Origin: Candidatus Cloacimonadota bacterium
GTDB lineage: Bacteria > Cloacimonadota > Cloacimonadia > Cloacimonadales > Cloacimonadaceae
DNA: 13,200 nt
NCBI GenBank assembly: GCA_023230025.1
Contig: JALNYD010000047.1
Span: 1-13,200, forward strand
Direction of reading: 5' to 3'
The first letter of the stretch is position 1. Each line of letters opens with the position of its first letter. The translations under genes were made by a program, and so were the position numbers. Positions 5,828-13,200 of the stretch are shown in pieces. The notes below the pieces were generated by a model. It was given only the letters and a program-made list of their open reading frames with translations. It was not told where the DNA came from and searched no databases.

Positions 5828-8800
5828 CGGATTTCCTCCTTGCCAGCTTTAGCAATCGTGATTGTAGCAAGGAAGCCACGATAGCTGCTGCTGTTTGAAA
5901 TTTCAAATCTGATTTTGTTCGTTCCCATCTGTACCATTTGGGCTGGTATTTGCAGGGGGATGGCATAGACCATTAATGGATCCGGATCGTAGTCCATGAT
6001 CGCATTACTGAGACGATTTCCATTGATGTAAACTGTAACCTCTTCCGGGGCTACAAAGTCAATTTGTCCTTCCTGAAATTCACTATCCAGATCGAACTCG
6101 GTTTCCAGTACCAGGGTTTCCACTTGCAGACTATCCTCTGCCACCCAGATTGGGCTGGCTGCGCTGGGAGCGAAGCCTTCAATGTTATCCCAGGTGATGC
6201 CCCAGTTTGTTGCAGCTACGGGGCTGCTGCTACGTTCTTCGCCGGTTTCCGGATCAACTGTAATCACGCGCCAGGTTTGGTTTGAATGCACGCTTGTGAC
6301 TACGGGTGGAATGTTTTGACGGATGCGTAGCAGACTGGTGCGTAGTTGCAAGTTCATTGCCAGATCCTGATTGGATGAACGTTGGTTGTTGAACTCCAGT
6401 TCCAGTTCGTTAGGACCTTCAACAAAGCTTTCGATGGGCAGAATTGCCACATAGTGGGTGGTGGCAGGTTTGTCGGCCGTGAGTGTATCTACGGGAACAA
6501 TCTCAGCTTCCACAAGGCTGCCATTAATCTTGATCTGCATATCCAGGGGATACATCAGATGCAGGTGAGCAAAATCCGGAACCAGGCTCATGTTTATGGT
6601 TTTGTTGATTCGAAGTGTTTTCTGAGCTGGTATGGTGAGCATCCCCAGATCCGTGCCAGTGGGACTGCTTTGATTACGAACACTAAGGGCTGAACCATTG
6701 GGCTGCAAATCCTGCTGCCAGTTTGAATCCAATTTATGCTCGTCTATCCGATATTCCATGGGTACACCCTTTTCGGTGAGTTTGGCCACGGCAGCATTAG
6801 TCGCCTCATTCTGGTATCCGGATATGTGATATAGGCGATACATGGTAAAGAGCCAGCTCACCATATCGTTTGCATACTGACCAGTCTGTTGGGCTGATAA
6901 ATGTTCAATAAAAGCATCAAGTTGCTCGCCAGGATATTGATCCCGGTAGAATTGCGCATCCACAGTAGTCCGGAAGTATTGTTCAAGCTGGGTGCTGACA
7001 ATCTCAATCGCGCGTTCATTGATGCTGGCAATCAGATCAATGGCTTCAATCCGTCTTTCATTATCAATGTAGAAACCGGATTCATTGCCCTGACGGATCA
7101 GAGTCATCACCTTATTGACTTCCGTCTGGACGGTTGTCTGGAAGCGTTTGAGGCGGTTATCACCGGCGCCAAGATGACGGTCAAAAGTGGTATTGGCATT
7201 TACCCGAATATGGGTGCTGGGTGCTTTGGTAAGCAGATCAGAGCGTTTGAGACTGGCAATCTGACGATCGTAATTCGCCAGGAAGGCCTGGTATTTTTGA
7301 AGATCGTCATATTCCTTCTGAGCGGCTGCAAAGAGCTCATAAGCTGCTTCATTCTGGAAGCTGAGGCCTTCATTCTTGTAGGCTGCTTCCACCCTTACAT
7401 ATTCATCGCGGAAACCAAATGCAGCTTCATATTCCTGGTTATCCCAAGCTTCACTGAACTGGGTTCCGATGCGGGCAAGCTCATTCTGAGCCACTTGTTG
7501 ATAAATGGTGCTGTTGGGATCACGGCGATAGATATCGCGCGCCAGGCGGGTGTATTCTTCCATCTCTCCGCGATCATAATATCCCACAGCCATAACTTCC
7601 AGATAGGGGATCACATTCTCATGATTTGGATACAGGGAGATGAAACGATTGCGCAACTCATATTCCTTGGTGGTATTGCCAGCTTTCATATAGGAAAGGA
7701 TGGCATCGTTCAAAAGGCTGCTGGCCTGGGCATCACCGGGATCAATGGAGTTGCTTTGAACATCTTCAAAGATTTGCAGGAAGCCATCCGCAGCTTCGGT
7801 GATACGGGCGGGATCCTGGAATGCAGCATTGAGGTGCTTCATCCTGAGGCGGAAGGCGTAATTGCTGCTGGGGTGTTTGGCGATATAGGCTTTCTCCAGG
7901 TTTTGGGCCTGAACCGGATCATTCATCTTATCAGCATCACCGGCAATTCCGGTGGCTTTATAATACCAGGCATAAACGCGTTCGGCATCATCCTCGTTTG
8001 CAGAAATCTCTACCAAAAGGTCAATGGCCTGCTGGAAGGCACGAGCATTCTCGTAGGCTTCCACTGCAGCATATTTCTGACCTAAAACCTCATCAGCCTG
8101 AGTTACGGGATCCAGCTCGGCGGCAAAGCGCAGGCGTTCGGCTGCTTCAGCCATATAGTCGCCACTGGTGGAGGCACTTTCATAGCGGCTCTGTATTTGA
8201 ACCAGGATTTCGGTTTCAAGATCATCACGTTCCTGGGCATTGCTGGCCAGCGGTAGAGCCTTACGGAACCAGTTTTCTGCTTCAGTGAATTGCCCGGCTG
8301 CATTACTAAGTACTGCAAGCCGGATATAGACGTCTTTTTTGTCCTGATCAGAAAGATATTGCTCCATTTCCAGAGCTTGAGTATATAGTTGAACAGCTTC
8401 TGCGTCGTTCTCACGTTCGCGTTGAATCTCTGCCAGGTTGATCAGCAAGAGCGCAGCACGCTCAAGATTCTCTTGATTGGCAAAGCGCTCCTGACGTGCA
8501 GTTGCGATGTAACGCAGGGAAGCTTCACTCATGAAGTTGAATGCTTCATCCATGTCGGCGGGTTGACCCGCTACAGGGGAATAATCACCAGCGTTGATCG
8601 CTGCAACTGAATCTTCATACAATCTCTGCGCATAATAGAGGGAGCGCTGTTCATTGTAGAAATAGCTGCTATTCTCAGGATACTTATCGTTATAGCTGCG
8701 TAACTGAGTAATGGCTTCCAGATAGTCAGCCGGGTTCTGAGTGTTCTCAGCCAGGATGGCATAGAAATCTACGAAGATGCTGTCTGTATCAGTCCGGAAC

Positions 8801-11667
8801 TTGCTATAGTTTTCACCATGAAGCTGCAGGAATCCGTCATATTCGTTCATGTGAGCGATATAGCTTTCCATGGCAGAGCGATCCTTGCGATTGGCAAAGT
8901 CGTTGTAAAGGAATATGCCGCTTTCTTTGAAAGCTTTATCCACGATTACAAGCTGAGGTTCGATATTATTGTCTTTATTGGCATTATACCAGTCAGACTT
9001 GTGGTTGTATGAATTGGCGATCTCGTGATAAATGGCGCGTGTGATTTGGGGAAGGCTCTCACCCTCGCGCAGAGGTGTGGTGGAATTGGCATAAAGCCAT
9101 GGGATTGAATCCAGATAGGTAGGATTTTCCAGAGCTAAGGGGAACTGATCCACGCGGTAGCGCAGGAAATCCGCAGCTTGCAGCCTGGAGGCCATCCGAT
9201 TTTTATTCTGAGTGGCGAGATCTATCACTTCGCGCACAACTTGCTGGTTTTCATATCCCGCAAAAATGCGGTTGATCTCAGCAATACCCTGAGACTGAGC
9301 CTGGAAATTGGTGCCATCCAGAGCTATCAGGCAATATGCAATATTATCCGTGGCATTAGCTTTATAATCACGCACCAGATCGGGATTGCTGATGCGGCCA
9401 TTCTCAATTGCTACCAGCAACTCCAGAAAATCATTCATAGCCAGGCGCAGATCATCCTGATCATAGCTGTTCATGCGTACCCAGCCTCTTTGATATACTG
9501 CATCATAATACAAGGGGCTATCGGGACGGGTAATGATCTGATCAAAGTAAGTGATGGCGGTATTGCGGTTCTGAACTGGAGAGACAGAATCTTCTGCAAA
9601 GCGGAAATAAAGCAAACCTAATCGGTAAACTGATTCTTCATACATCACAGATTCAGGATACTCTGTCACAATCTGATTTAGCGCATTCAAGGCTTCGGCA
9701 AAGTTGCCTTCATTATACAGGGCATTATCAGGGGGCACTGAACCAATGGTCTCGGTTTCCCTGTAAGCAATACGGTTGCGGTCTACTTCAGCACGTTTCA
9801 GTTCGCTGGAGATGAAGGCAACATTGTAGAGGGCAAGATCCCGATTGGGCAATCTGGGATCAAGCTGAAGAGCTCTGCGATAACTGGCCAGAGCTGGAGT
9901 TAGATCCTGCGGGATGGCATAATACTGCAATTCCCCAAGGTTATAATAAAGATCAGCGGCTTGCACCAGGTTGCCACCACCAGGTTGCTCAATGGAGGCA
10001 AAGCTGGGATTCTCAGTGAGGAAGCGGTTGATCACATCAATCAAATCAAGCTGTTCCTGACGGAACTTGGCCTGAAGTGTACTGCGTTCTTCTTCGGGCA
10101 GGCTGGATTGGTTTTTGGTGTATAAATTGTATTCTGCCATCAGCTCCTGATAGCTCATTTGCAGGGTGATGAAATCCACATCAAGCAGGCTTTCGTTCAT
10201 CCCCCTGGTAAATATCTGGTGGCGGGAGCGGGCATCAGCAACTGAATTTACGATTGAGGATACCTGAGGTTTGATGGTCGACTGCACATCATTGTTCATT
10301 TCGGGCTGGATCACAGTATAAACCTCATTTTCCATTTCCCGGACAATGTATCCCATGGTGTTTCGTTCTTTCAGGAGATCGCGGTAGGAATTTACCAATT
10401 CCACAAAATCTGTGCGTTCAATCTCATCAGGATTTTGAATCTGGGAGAGGTATTGCTCGCGACGGATTTCCAGATCGGCCTTGCGCTGAACGGCTTCGTC
10501 CCGCAGGGCAAGGAGTTCTTGCCGATCAACGGGATTCTGGATTTCAGGCAAAATCGCATCAATCTCATCGATGGTTTCTTCACTGATGGAAATGGTCCTG
10601 TCCGCCTGGATCACCTGGTCTAAATACAGGTCACTGGCAAAGCGGTTAGTATCAACATCTTTTTCGGCGTTGATCAGGGCTTCATAGCGTTGTTGCAACA
10701 TTCCGTCAAAAGCCTGCAGAGCGCGATCATAAAGAGCAATGGTGGCTTTCGCAGTATCGAGATATCCAGTGGCTGCCACCAACACTTCCTGAGTTTGAAC
10801 AGGAGCATTGGCATAATCCAAAAGCAGCTTGCGCAGATCATGAAGGTTCTTTACTTCATACTCGTGGATGCTTTGGATCTCGCTGACATACATCATCCCC
10901 TTCAAGGAAATCATGGCGTTGTTCAGCGCACTGACATCCGTAATGATTTGATCGATCTCACCACTGATAGTATTGAAATTCTCTTGATTTGGATTGCTGT
11001 AAAACGCATTGAGATCAAGTCCGTTGATGCGACCCAGCACTTGTTCTCTCATAGGTAATAAGCGTGTGGTAACGATATCCCGGTTTTCGTTGTAAACCTG
11101 AACCAGGTTGCGCAATTCCTGCTTGGCCTCAGTTCCCTCGGCAAGCTCCGAATATATATATAGGTAGGCCGGAAAGTATGGAGCAGAATTGTAGTTATCA
11201 AAAACGATAGCTTTCAGGAACTGGCTGGCAGCCGTATTATTGCCTTCATTAATCAGGCCGATCAACCGGCGATATAATGCAAGATTGAGCATGAAGCGGG
11301 CATCTTCATTGGCCTCAGCGCGCAACACAGAATCAAACATCGTGATGGCCCGATCATCTTCACCCTCTCTAGCATACATATGACCCAAGAGATACATTAT
11401 CTCTGTATCGGTCATTGTGCTTAATAAACTCAAAAAATTATCAAGTTCCCTGCTGGCTCTGTCAGGATCGATTTTTGCGATTTCTGGTAGTTCATCCACC
11501 AGAAAGGATTTGGCTGCGGCTCGGATTTCCTGCCTTTGGATCCGAATGAGTTCCTGTACTTCTTCAATGCTTAGGTTTTCCTCATTCTCATAAGTTTGGG
11601 AATAGGCAAGGGATAGGCACGTCAGTGCAAAAACCACGATCAATAGCACTTTATATTTCTTATTCAT
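5824..11667 (-). CDS. Giant exported TPR/helical-repeat protein with two C-terminal beta-sandwich modules
   Basis: Predicted periplasmic scaffold of about 1947 aa. It starts with a signal peptide (MNKKYK, hydrophobic core VLLIVVFALTCLSLA, then YSQ). About 30-1470 is almost wholly helical with TPR-like units: near 85-125, 565-605 (Y-x-L-G-E-L-x-Y-Y, A-x-A-S-Y-R-R-A-L-x-L-D-P), 645-750, and the cleanest at about 1060-1190 (A-E-x-x-x-W-F-R-K-A-L-P-L-A). Around 320-460 is more coiled-coil-like. From about 1670 on it becomes beta-rich, with two similar modules (about 1675-1780 and 1855-1943) that share an I-N-G turn and a later G-x-N-x-[IL]-x-[FL]-E strand. ATG 11667 is chosen because the signal peptide begins there; a GTG 12 nt upstream is possible, and neither has a strong Shine-Dalgarno. 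The stop overlaps the next gene as ATGA. Its size and repeats recall the giant TPR protein (AgmK) of Myxococcus gliding. Exact repeat count needs profile searches. Confidence 0.9.
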   Translation of the reverse strand: MNKKYKVLLIVVFALTCLSLAYSQTYENEENLSIEEVQELIRIQRQEIRAAAKSFLVDELPEIAKIDPDRASRELDNFLSLLSTMTDTEIMYLLGHMYAREGEDDRAITMFDSVLRAEANEDARFMLNLALYRRLIGLINEGNNTAASQFLKAIVFDNYNSAPYFPAYLYIYSELAEGTEAKQELRNLVQVYNENRDIVTTRLLPMREQVLGRINGLDLNAFYSNPNQENFNTISGEIDQIITDVSALNNAMISLKGMMYVSEIQSIHEYEVKNLHDLRKLLLDYANAPVQTQEVLVAATGYLDTAKATIALYDRALQAFDGMLQQRYEALINAEKDVDTNRFASDLYLDQVIQADRTISISEETIDEIDAILPEIQNPVDRQELLALRDEAVQRKADLEIRREQYLSQIQNPDEIERTDFVELVNSYRDLLKERNTMGYIVREMENEVYTVIQPEMNNDVQSTIKPQVSSIVNSVADARSRHQIFTRGMNESLLDVDFITLQMSYQELMAEYNLYTKNQSSLPEEERSTLQAKFRQEQLDLIDVINRFLTENPSFASIEQPGGGNLVQAADLYYNLGELQYYAIPQDLTPALASYRRALQLDPRLPNRDLALYNVAFISSELKRAEVDRNRIAYRETETIGSVPPDNALYNEGNFAEALNALNQIVTEYPESVMYEESVYRLGLLYFRFAEDSVSPVQNRNTAITYFDQIITRPDSPLYYDAVYQRGWVRMNSYDQDDLRLAMNDFLELLVAIENGRISNPDLVRDYKANATDNIAYCLIALDGTNFQAQSQGIAEINRIFAGYENQQVVREVIDLATQNKNRMASRLQAADFLRYRVDQFPLALENPTYLDSIPWLYANSTTPLREGESLPQITRAIYHEIANSYNHKSDWYNANKDNNIEPQLVIVDKAFKESGIFLYNDFANRKDRSAMESYIAHMNEYDGFLQLHGENYSKFRTDTDSIFVDFYAILAENTQNPADYLEAITQLRSYNDKYPENSSYFYNEQRSLYYAQRLYEDSVAAINAGDYSPVAGQPADMDEAFNFMSEASLRYIATARQERFANQENLERAALLLINLAEIQRERENDAEAVQLYTQALEMEQYLSDQDKKDVYIRLAVLSNAAGQFTEAENWFRKALPLASNAQERDDLETEILVQIQSRYESASTSGDYMAEAAERLRFAAELDPVTQADEVLGQKYAAVEAYENARAFQQAIDLLVEISANEDDAERVYAWYYKATGIAGDADKMNDPVQAQNLEKAYIAKHPSSNYAFRLRMKHLNAAFQDPARITEAADGFLQIFEDVQSNSIDPGDAQASSLLNDAILSYMKAGNTTKEYELRNRFISLYPNHENVIPYLEVMAVGYYDRGEMEEYTRLARDIYRRDPNSTIYQQVAQNELARIGTQFSEAWDNQEYEAAFGFRDEYVRVEAAYKNEGLSFQNEAAYELFAAAQKEYDDLQKYQAFLANYDRQIASLKRSDLLTKAPSTHIRVNANTTFDRHLGAGDNRLKRFQTTVQTEVNKVMTLIRQGNESGFYIDNERRIEAIDLIASINERAIEIVSTQLEQYFRTTVDAQFYRDQYPGEQLDAFIEHLSAQQTGQYANDMVSWLFTMYRLYHISGYQNEATNAAVAKLTEKGVPMEYRIDEHKLDSNWQQDLQPNGSALSVRNQSSPTGTDLGMLTIPAQKTLRINKTINMSLVPDFAHLHLMYPLDMQIKINGSLVEAEIVPVDTLTADKPATTHYVAILPIESFVEGPNELELEFNNQRSSNQDLAMNLQLRTSLLRIRQNIPPVVTSVHSNQTWRVITVDPETGEERSSSPVAATNWGITWDNIEGFAPSAASPIWVAEDSLQVETLVLETEFDLDSEFQEGQIDFVAPEEVTVYINGNRLSNAIMDYDPDPLMVYAIPLQIPAQMVQMGTNKIRFEISNSSSYRGFLATITIAKAGKEEIR

Positions 11668-11727
11668 AACCCCGCTCACTTTAGACTCTCAATCAATATT
11701 GGGATAAATCCGTCTTTTGGGCAGCGA

Positions 11728-11750
11728 GCCAGGATTTTGTCGATCCTGGC
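11728..11750. repeat. Perfect 8-bp inverted repeat between the barrel and TPR genes
   Basis: GCCAGGAT (11728-11735), a 7-nt loop and ATCCTGGC (11743-11750) lie in the 142-nt spacer between the outer-membrane protein gene and the giant TPR gene. No T-run follows on the minus strand, so full termination is unlikely. It may be an attenuating or mRNA-processing hairpin that lowers downstream expression relative to the first gene. I saw no strong minus-strand promoter in this spacer. Confidence 0.5.
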
Positions 11751-11809
11751 ACACTGCATTTATAATAGGAAGTACGAATCCTACATTTCACTACTATGCA
11801 TTGGTTTAG

Positions 11810-12964
11810 TTATGGTCTTTCAGCCTTGCGCTGCTCAATCCAGGAGCGAAGCTCTTCAAGGGATTTCTGAGCTTTATCGCGTTCAGAACGCAGGAGGCGC
11901 AGCTCTTCCAACAGGTCTCTGATTTCAGGGGAATATTGAGAATAGCTGGCGCTGCTTCCGGAGGATAAACCAGGAGTTTGCACCATGGTGCCAGTGGTGG
12001 GATCATAGACCACCTGAGTACCACTTTGAGCTCCTTCCTGGACTATCTGCTGACCGCCGGTTGTCGGGGGTACAGCAATGCCTTGCTGGCCTTCGGGGAT
12101 TTCAGTGATTACTACGTCTTCACCATAATAATCATATCCACCATCGGCATATTGCCAAAGGGCGGGGCGGCCTTCACTGCGCTTTGCTTCGGCAAATTGA
12201 TCCATCAGGTAGGAGATGCCAAAGCCAATGCGCAGGTTCTCTTCGTAACCATTGTCTTTTGCAAGATCCTCAATAGCTTGAGCTCCAACCTTAAATCCCC
12301 AATTCTTGTAGGCATATTTGATTCCGGCATTGAAATCATGTCCGCTGTACTCACCCTGAACAAAGAAGTTGTTAAAAGGTGAAAGCTCGGCGGAGGCAAA
12401 GATGCCGTTGAGCACGCGGGAGCGATGTACCTGACCGGTGAAGCGGTGAGCTCCAAAGCCAAGGTTGAACATCCAGGGAATTCCAAATACCACAGCTTGC
12501 TTGGAGGCTACTGCATAGGGTGAGTAAGCTTCGTAATCAGCTTTATCTGGATGAGCAAAGAAATCATCATTGCTGCTCAAATCCTCAATACTGGTTTCTC
12601 CAACGGGGGAGAAGATATTATCCATACCTACAGCTACCTGCGGGAGCTTGAGGGTCTCCTGCAGAATCTTCACTTTTAAATTTAAAAAATACGGCATGGC
12701 ATCATCGACTTTGTCTCCAACGAACAAGCCGAGCTCAACCCGATCCATAATGCCCACACCGGCCATCATGTAAGGAGAAAAACCGTCATTCTCAACGGGT
12801 TTTGCCACGTCCTTGTAATAGCCGACCAAGAGAAACTCGGCTGCTAAATGCGGCAAGACGTAAGCATCCGGAGTGCGCAACATGCCCAGGGTCTGAAACG
12901 GCGCTGCGTCCAGGAGCCCAAACACTGCTGCAATAACGATCACAGTCAAAATAACTTTTTTCAT
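11810..12964 (-). CDS. Predicted outer-membrane beta-barrel protein (YjbH-like pattern) with C-terminal coiled coil
   Basis: Predicted exported protein of 384 aa. A signal peptide (MKKVILTVIVIAAVFGLLDA, 1-20) is followed by a region (about 25-255) rich in alternating hydrophobic/aromatic strands: RTPDAYVLPHLAAEFLLVGY (30-49), then a VGIMDRVELGLFVGDK-type strand, LGFGAHRFTG (168-177), FVQGEYSGHDFNAGIKYAYK (201-220), and IGFGISYL (246-253). The 'TPDA...P.L...' opening and strand pattern recall YjbH-type barrels, a tentative likeness. A Gly/Gln/Thr-rich linker (about 285-345) leads to a charged coiled coil (346-381), which would lie in the periplasm. ATG 12964 is preferred to the ATG at 13000 because GGAGGG lies just upstream and the signal peptide begins there. 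It is the first gene of the cluster and a candidate outer-membrane anchor for the machine. Its role is inferred from position. Confidence 0.72.
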   Translation of the reverse strand: MKKVILTVIVIAAVFGLLDAAPFQTLGMLRTPDAYVLPHLAAEFLLVGYYKDVAKPVENDGFSPYMMAGVGIMDRVELGLFVGDKVDDAMPYFLNLKVKILQETLKLPQVAVGMDNIFSPVGETSIEDLSSNDDFFAHPDKADYEAYSPYAVASKQAVVFGIPWMFNLGFGAHRFTGQVHRSRVLNGIFASAELSPFNNFFVQGEYSGHDFNAGIKYAYKNWGFKVGAQAIEDLAKDNGYEENLRIGFGISYLMDQFAEAKRSEGRPALWQYADGGYDYYGEDVVITEIPEGQQGIAVPPTTGGQQIVQEGAQSGTQVVYDPTTGTMVQTPGLSSGSSASYSQYSPEIRDLLEELRLLRSERDKAQKSLEELRSWIEQRKAERP

Positions 12965-13006
12965 ACTTCCCTCCACCTTTCGGTGATGTTTTCTATTCAT
13001 GATTCC

Positions 13007-13034
13007 TAAATATCGTTGACAATTAATACGTCAA
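13007..13034 (-). promoter_or_regulatory. Candidate promoter of the seven-gene operon
   Basis: On the minus strand TTGACG (13029-13034) is followed after 16 bp by TATTTA (13007-13012), about 40 nt upstream of the barrel gene's preferred ATG. The leader would include a small CACC-GAAA-GGTG hairpin (12974-12985 on the plus strand) next to the GGAGGG Shine-Dalgarno. The -35 is good and the -10 moderate. Confidence 0.4.
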
Positions 13035-13047
13035 GCTTTTTCTTGAC
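13016..13047. repeat. Cluster of three TTGAC/GTCAA half-sites in the divergent spacer
   Basis: TTGAC (13016-13020), GTCAA (13030-13034) and TTGAC (13043-13047) alternate in orientation. The second and third form a perfect 6-bp inverted repeat, GTCAAG-CTTTTT-CTTGAC (13030-13047). The cluster covers the candidate operon -35 and ends just before the yraN ATG, so it could be an operator for either gene, or simply overlapping -35 boxes. Confidence 0.4.
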
Positions 13048-13049
13048 GC

Positions 13050-13200
13050 ATGTCAGACAGTAAAAATAGAGAGTTAGCTTCCATGGGCGAAAACCTCGCC
13101 GCCAAATACCTTGAAAGACAAGGGTATAGATTGGTATGTAGAAACTACCGGTGCCGCCAAGGAGAAATTGACCTGATTGTAGAAAAAGATCAACAGCTCA
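13050..13200 (+). CDS. yraN: YraN/UPF0102 family nuclease-like protein, N-terminal part, cut by window edge
   Basis: Small cytoplasmic protein of the UPF0102 family, which has a restriction-endonuclease-like fold; its cellular role is poorly defined, and DNA processing or recombination has been suggested. The first 50 codons are present. Visible hallmarks are M-G-E-N-L-A-A-K-Y-L-E-R-Q-G-Y (12-26), N-Y-R-C-R (32-36) and the signature G-E-I-D-L-I (38-43), whose Glu39 and Asp41 belong to the nuclease-like core. ATG 13050 places about ten residues before the conserved GE, as usual in the family; ATG 13083 (residue 12) is the alternative. Neither has a strong Shine-Dalgarno. It is divergent from the seven-gene operon with an 85-bp spacer to the barrel ATG. 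The remaining two thirds lie outside the window. Confidence 0.9.
   Translation, partial: MSDSKNRELASMGENLAAKYLERQGYRLVCRNYRCRQGEIDLIVEKDQQL

Noticed and set aside
6901..8085. 394-codon plus-strand open frame
   Set aside because: It lies wholly antisense to the giant TPR gene, has no Shine-Dalgarno or promoter and no family signature. Codon bias of the real gene explains the open frame.
11737..11922. 61-codon plus-strand frame with a signal-peptide-like segment, preceded by a perfect TATAAT (11761-11766)
   Set aside because: The only start is TTG inside the hairpin, before the supposed -10; it has no Shine-Dalgarno and overlaps the 3' end of the barrel gene. The AT-rich hexamer alone is weak evidence for an antisense promoter.

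Overview
The window looks like chromosomal DNA from a Gram-negative (two-membrane), probably anaerobic, amino-acid-using bacterium. The envelope genes need an inner membrane, a periplasm and an outer membrane, and there is an ornithine/alanine-racemase-type gene of the kind known from amino-acid fermenters. The overall style fits the Cloacimonadota or a related phylum, but this is an impression from gene content; no rRNA or other phylogenetic marker is present to fix it. There are no tRNAs, rRNAs, IS elements, phage genes or CRISPR arrays.

Layout. (1) Positions 1-335, minus strand: the N-terminal 111 codons of priA (replication restart helicase), running off the left edge. (2) Positions 496-2030, plus strand: a two-gene operon, divergent from priA, of a GNAT acetyltransferase followed 2 nt later by a PLP-dependent racemase of the ornithine/alanine racemase family. 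(3) Positions 2031-2287: a 257-bp convergent intergenic region with three strong inverted repeats. The last of these is a convincing intrinsic terminator for the large minus-strand operon. (4) Positions 12964 down to 2288, minus strand: a seven-gene cluster filling about 10.7 kb. (5) Position 13050 to the right edge, plus strand: the start of a yraN/UPF0102 nuclease-like gene, divergent from the cluster.

The seven-gene cluster is the main content. In transcription order it encodes: a predicted outer-membrane beta-barrel with a C-terminal coiled coil; a giant (about 1947 aa) exported TPR/helical-repeat protein with two C-terminal beta-sandwich modules; a 92-aa exported protein of unknown function; a TolQ/ExbB/MotA-type motor stator; two TolR/ExbD-type proteins; and a TonB-like protein with one membrane segment, a glycine-rich linker and an AgmX/PglI-like C-terminal domain. 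Four-base ATGA overlaps or very short gaps with strong Shine-Dalgarno sites join the genes from the TPR protein onward, so they are probably made as one complex.

This set of parts (TolQ + two TolR paralogues + AgmX-like TonB protein + giant TPR protein + outer-membrane barrel) resembles the Agl/Glt trans-envelope machinery of Myxococcus (AglR/AglQ/AglS, GltJ/AgmX, the AgmK-type TPR protein and Glt outer-membrane proteins) more than a simple nutrient-uptake TonB-ExbB-ExbD system. The simplest reading is a proton-motive-force-driven machine that transmits force from the inner membrane through the TonB-like and TPR proteins to the outer membrane. Its output (motility, secretion, polysaccharide handling or envelope maintenance) cannot be read from sequence. 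A striking detail is that one of the two ExbD-like proteins has Asn where the family has its proton-carrying Asp, while the other keeps the Asp.
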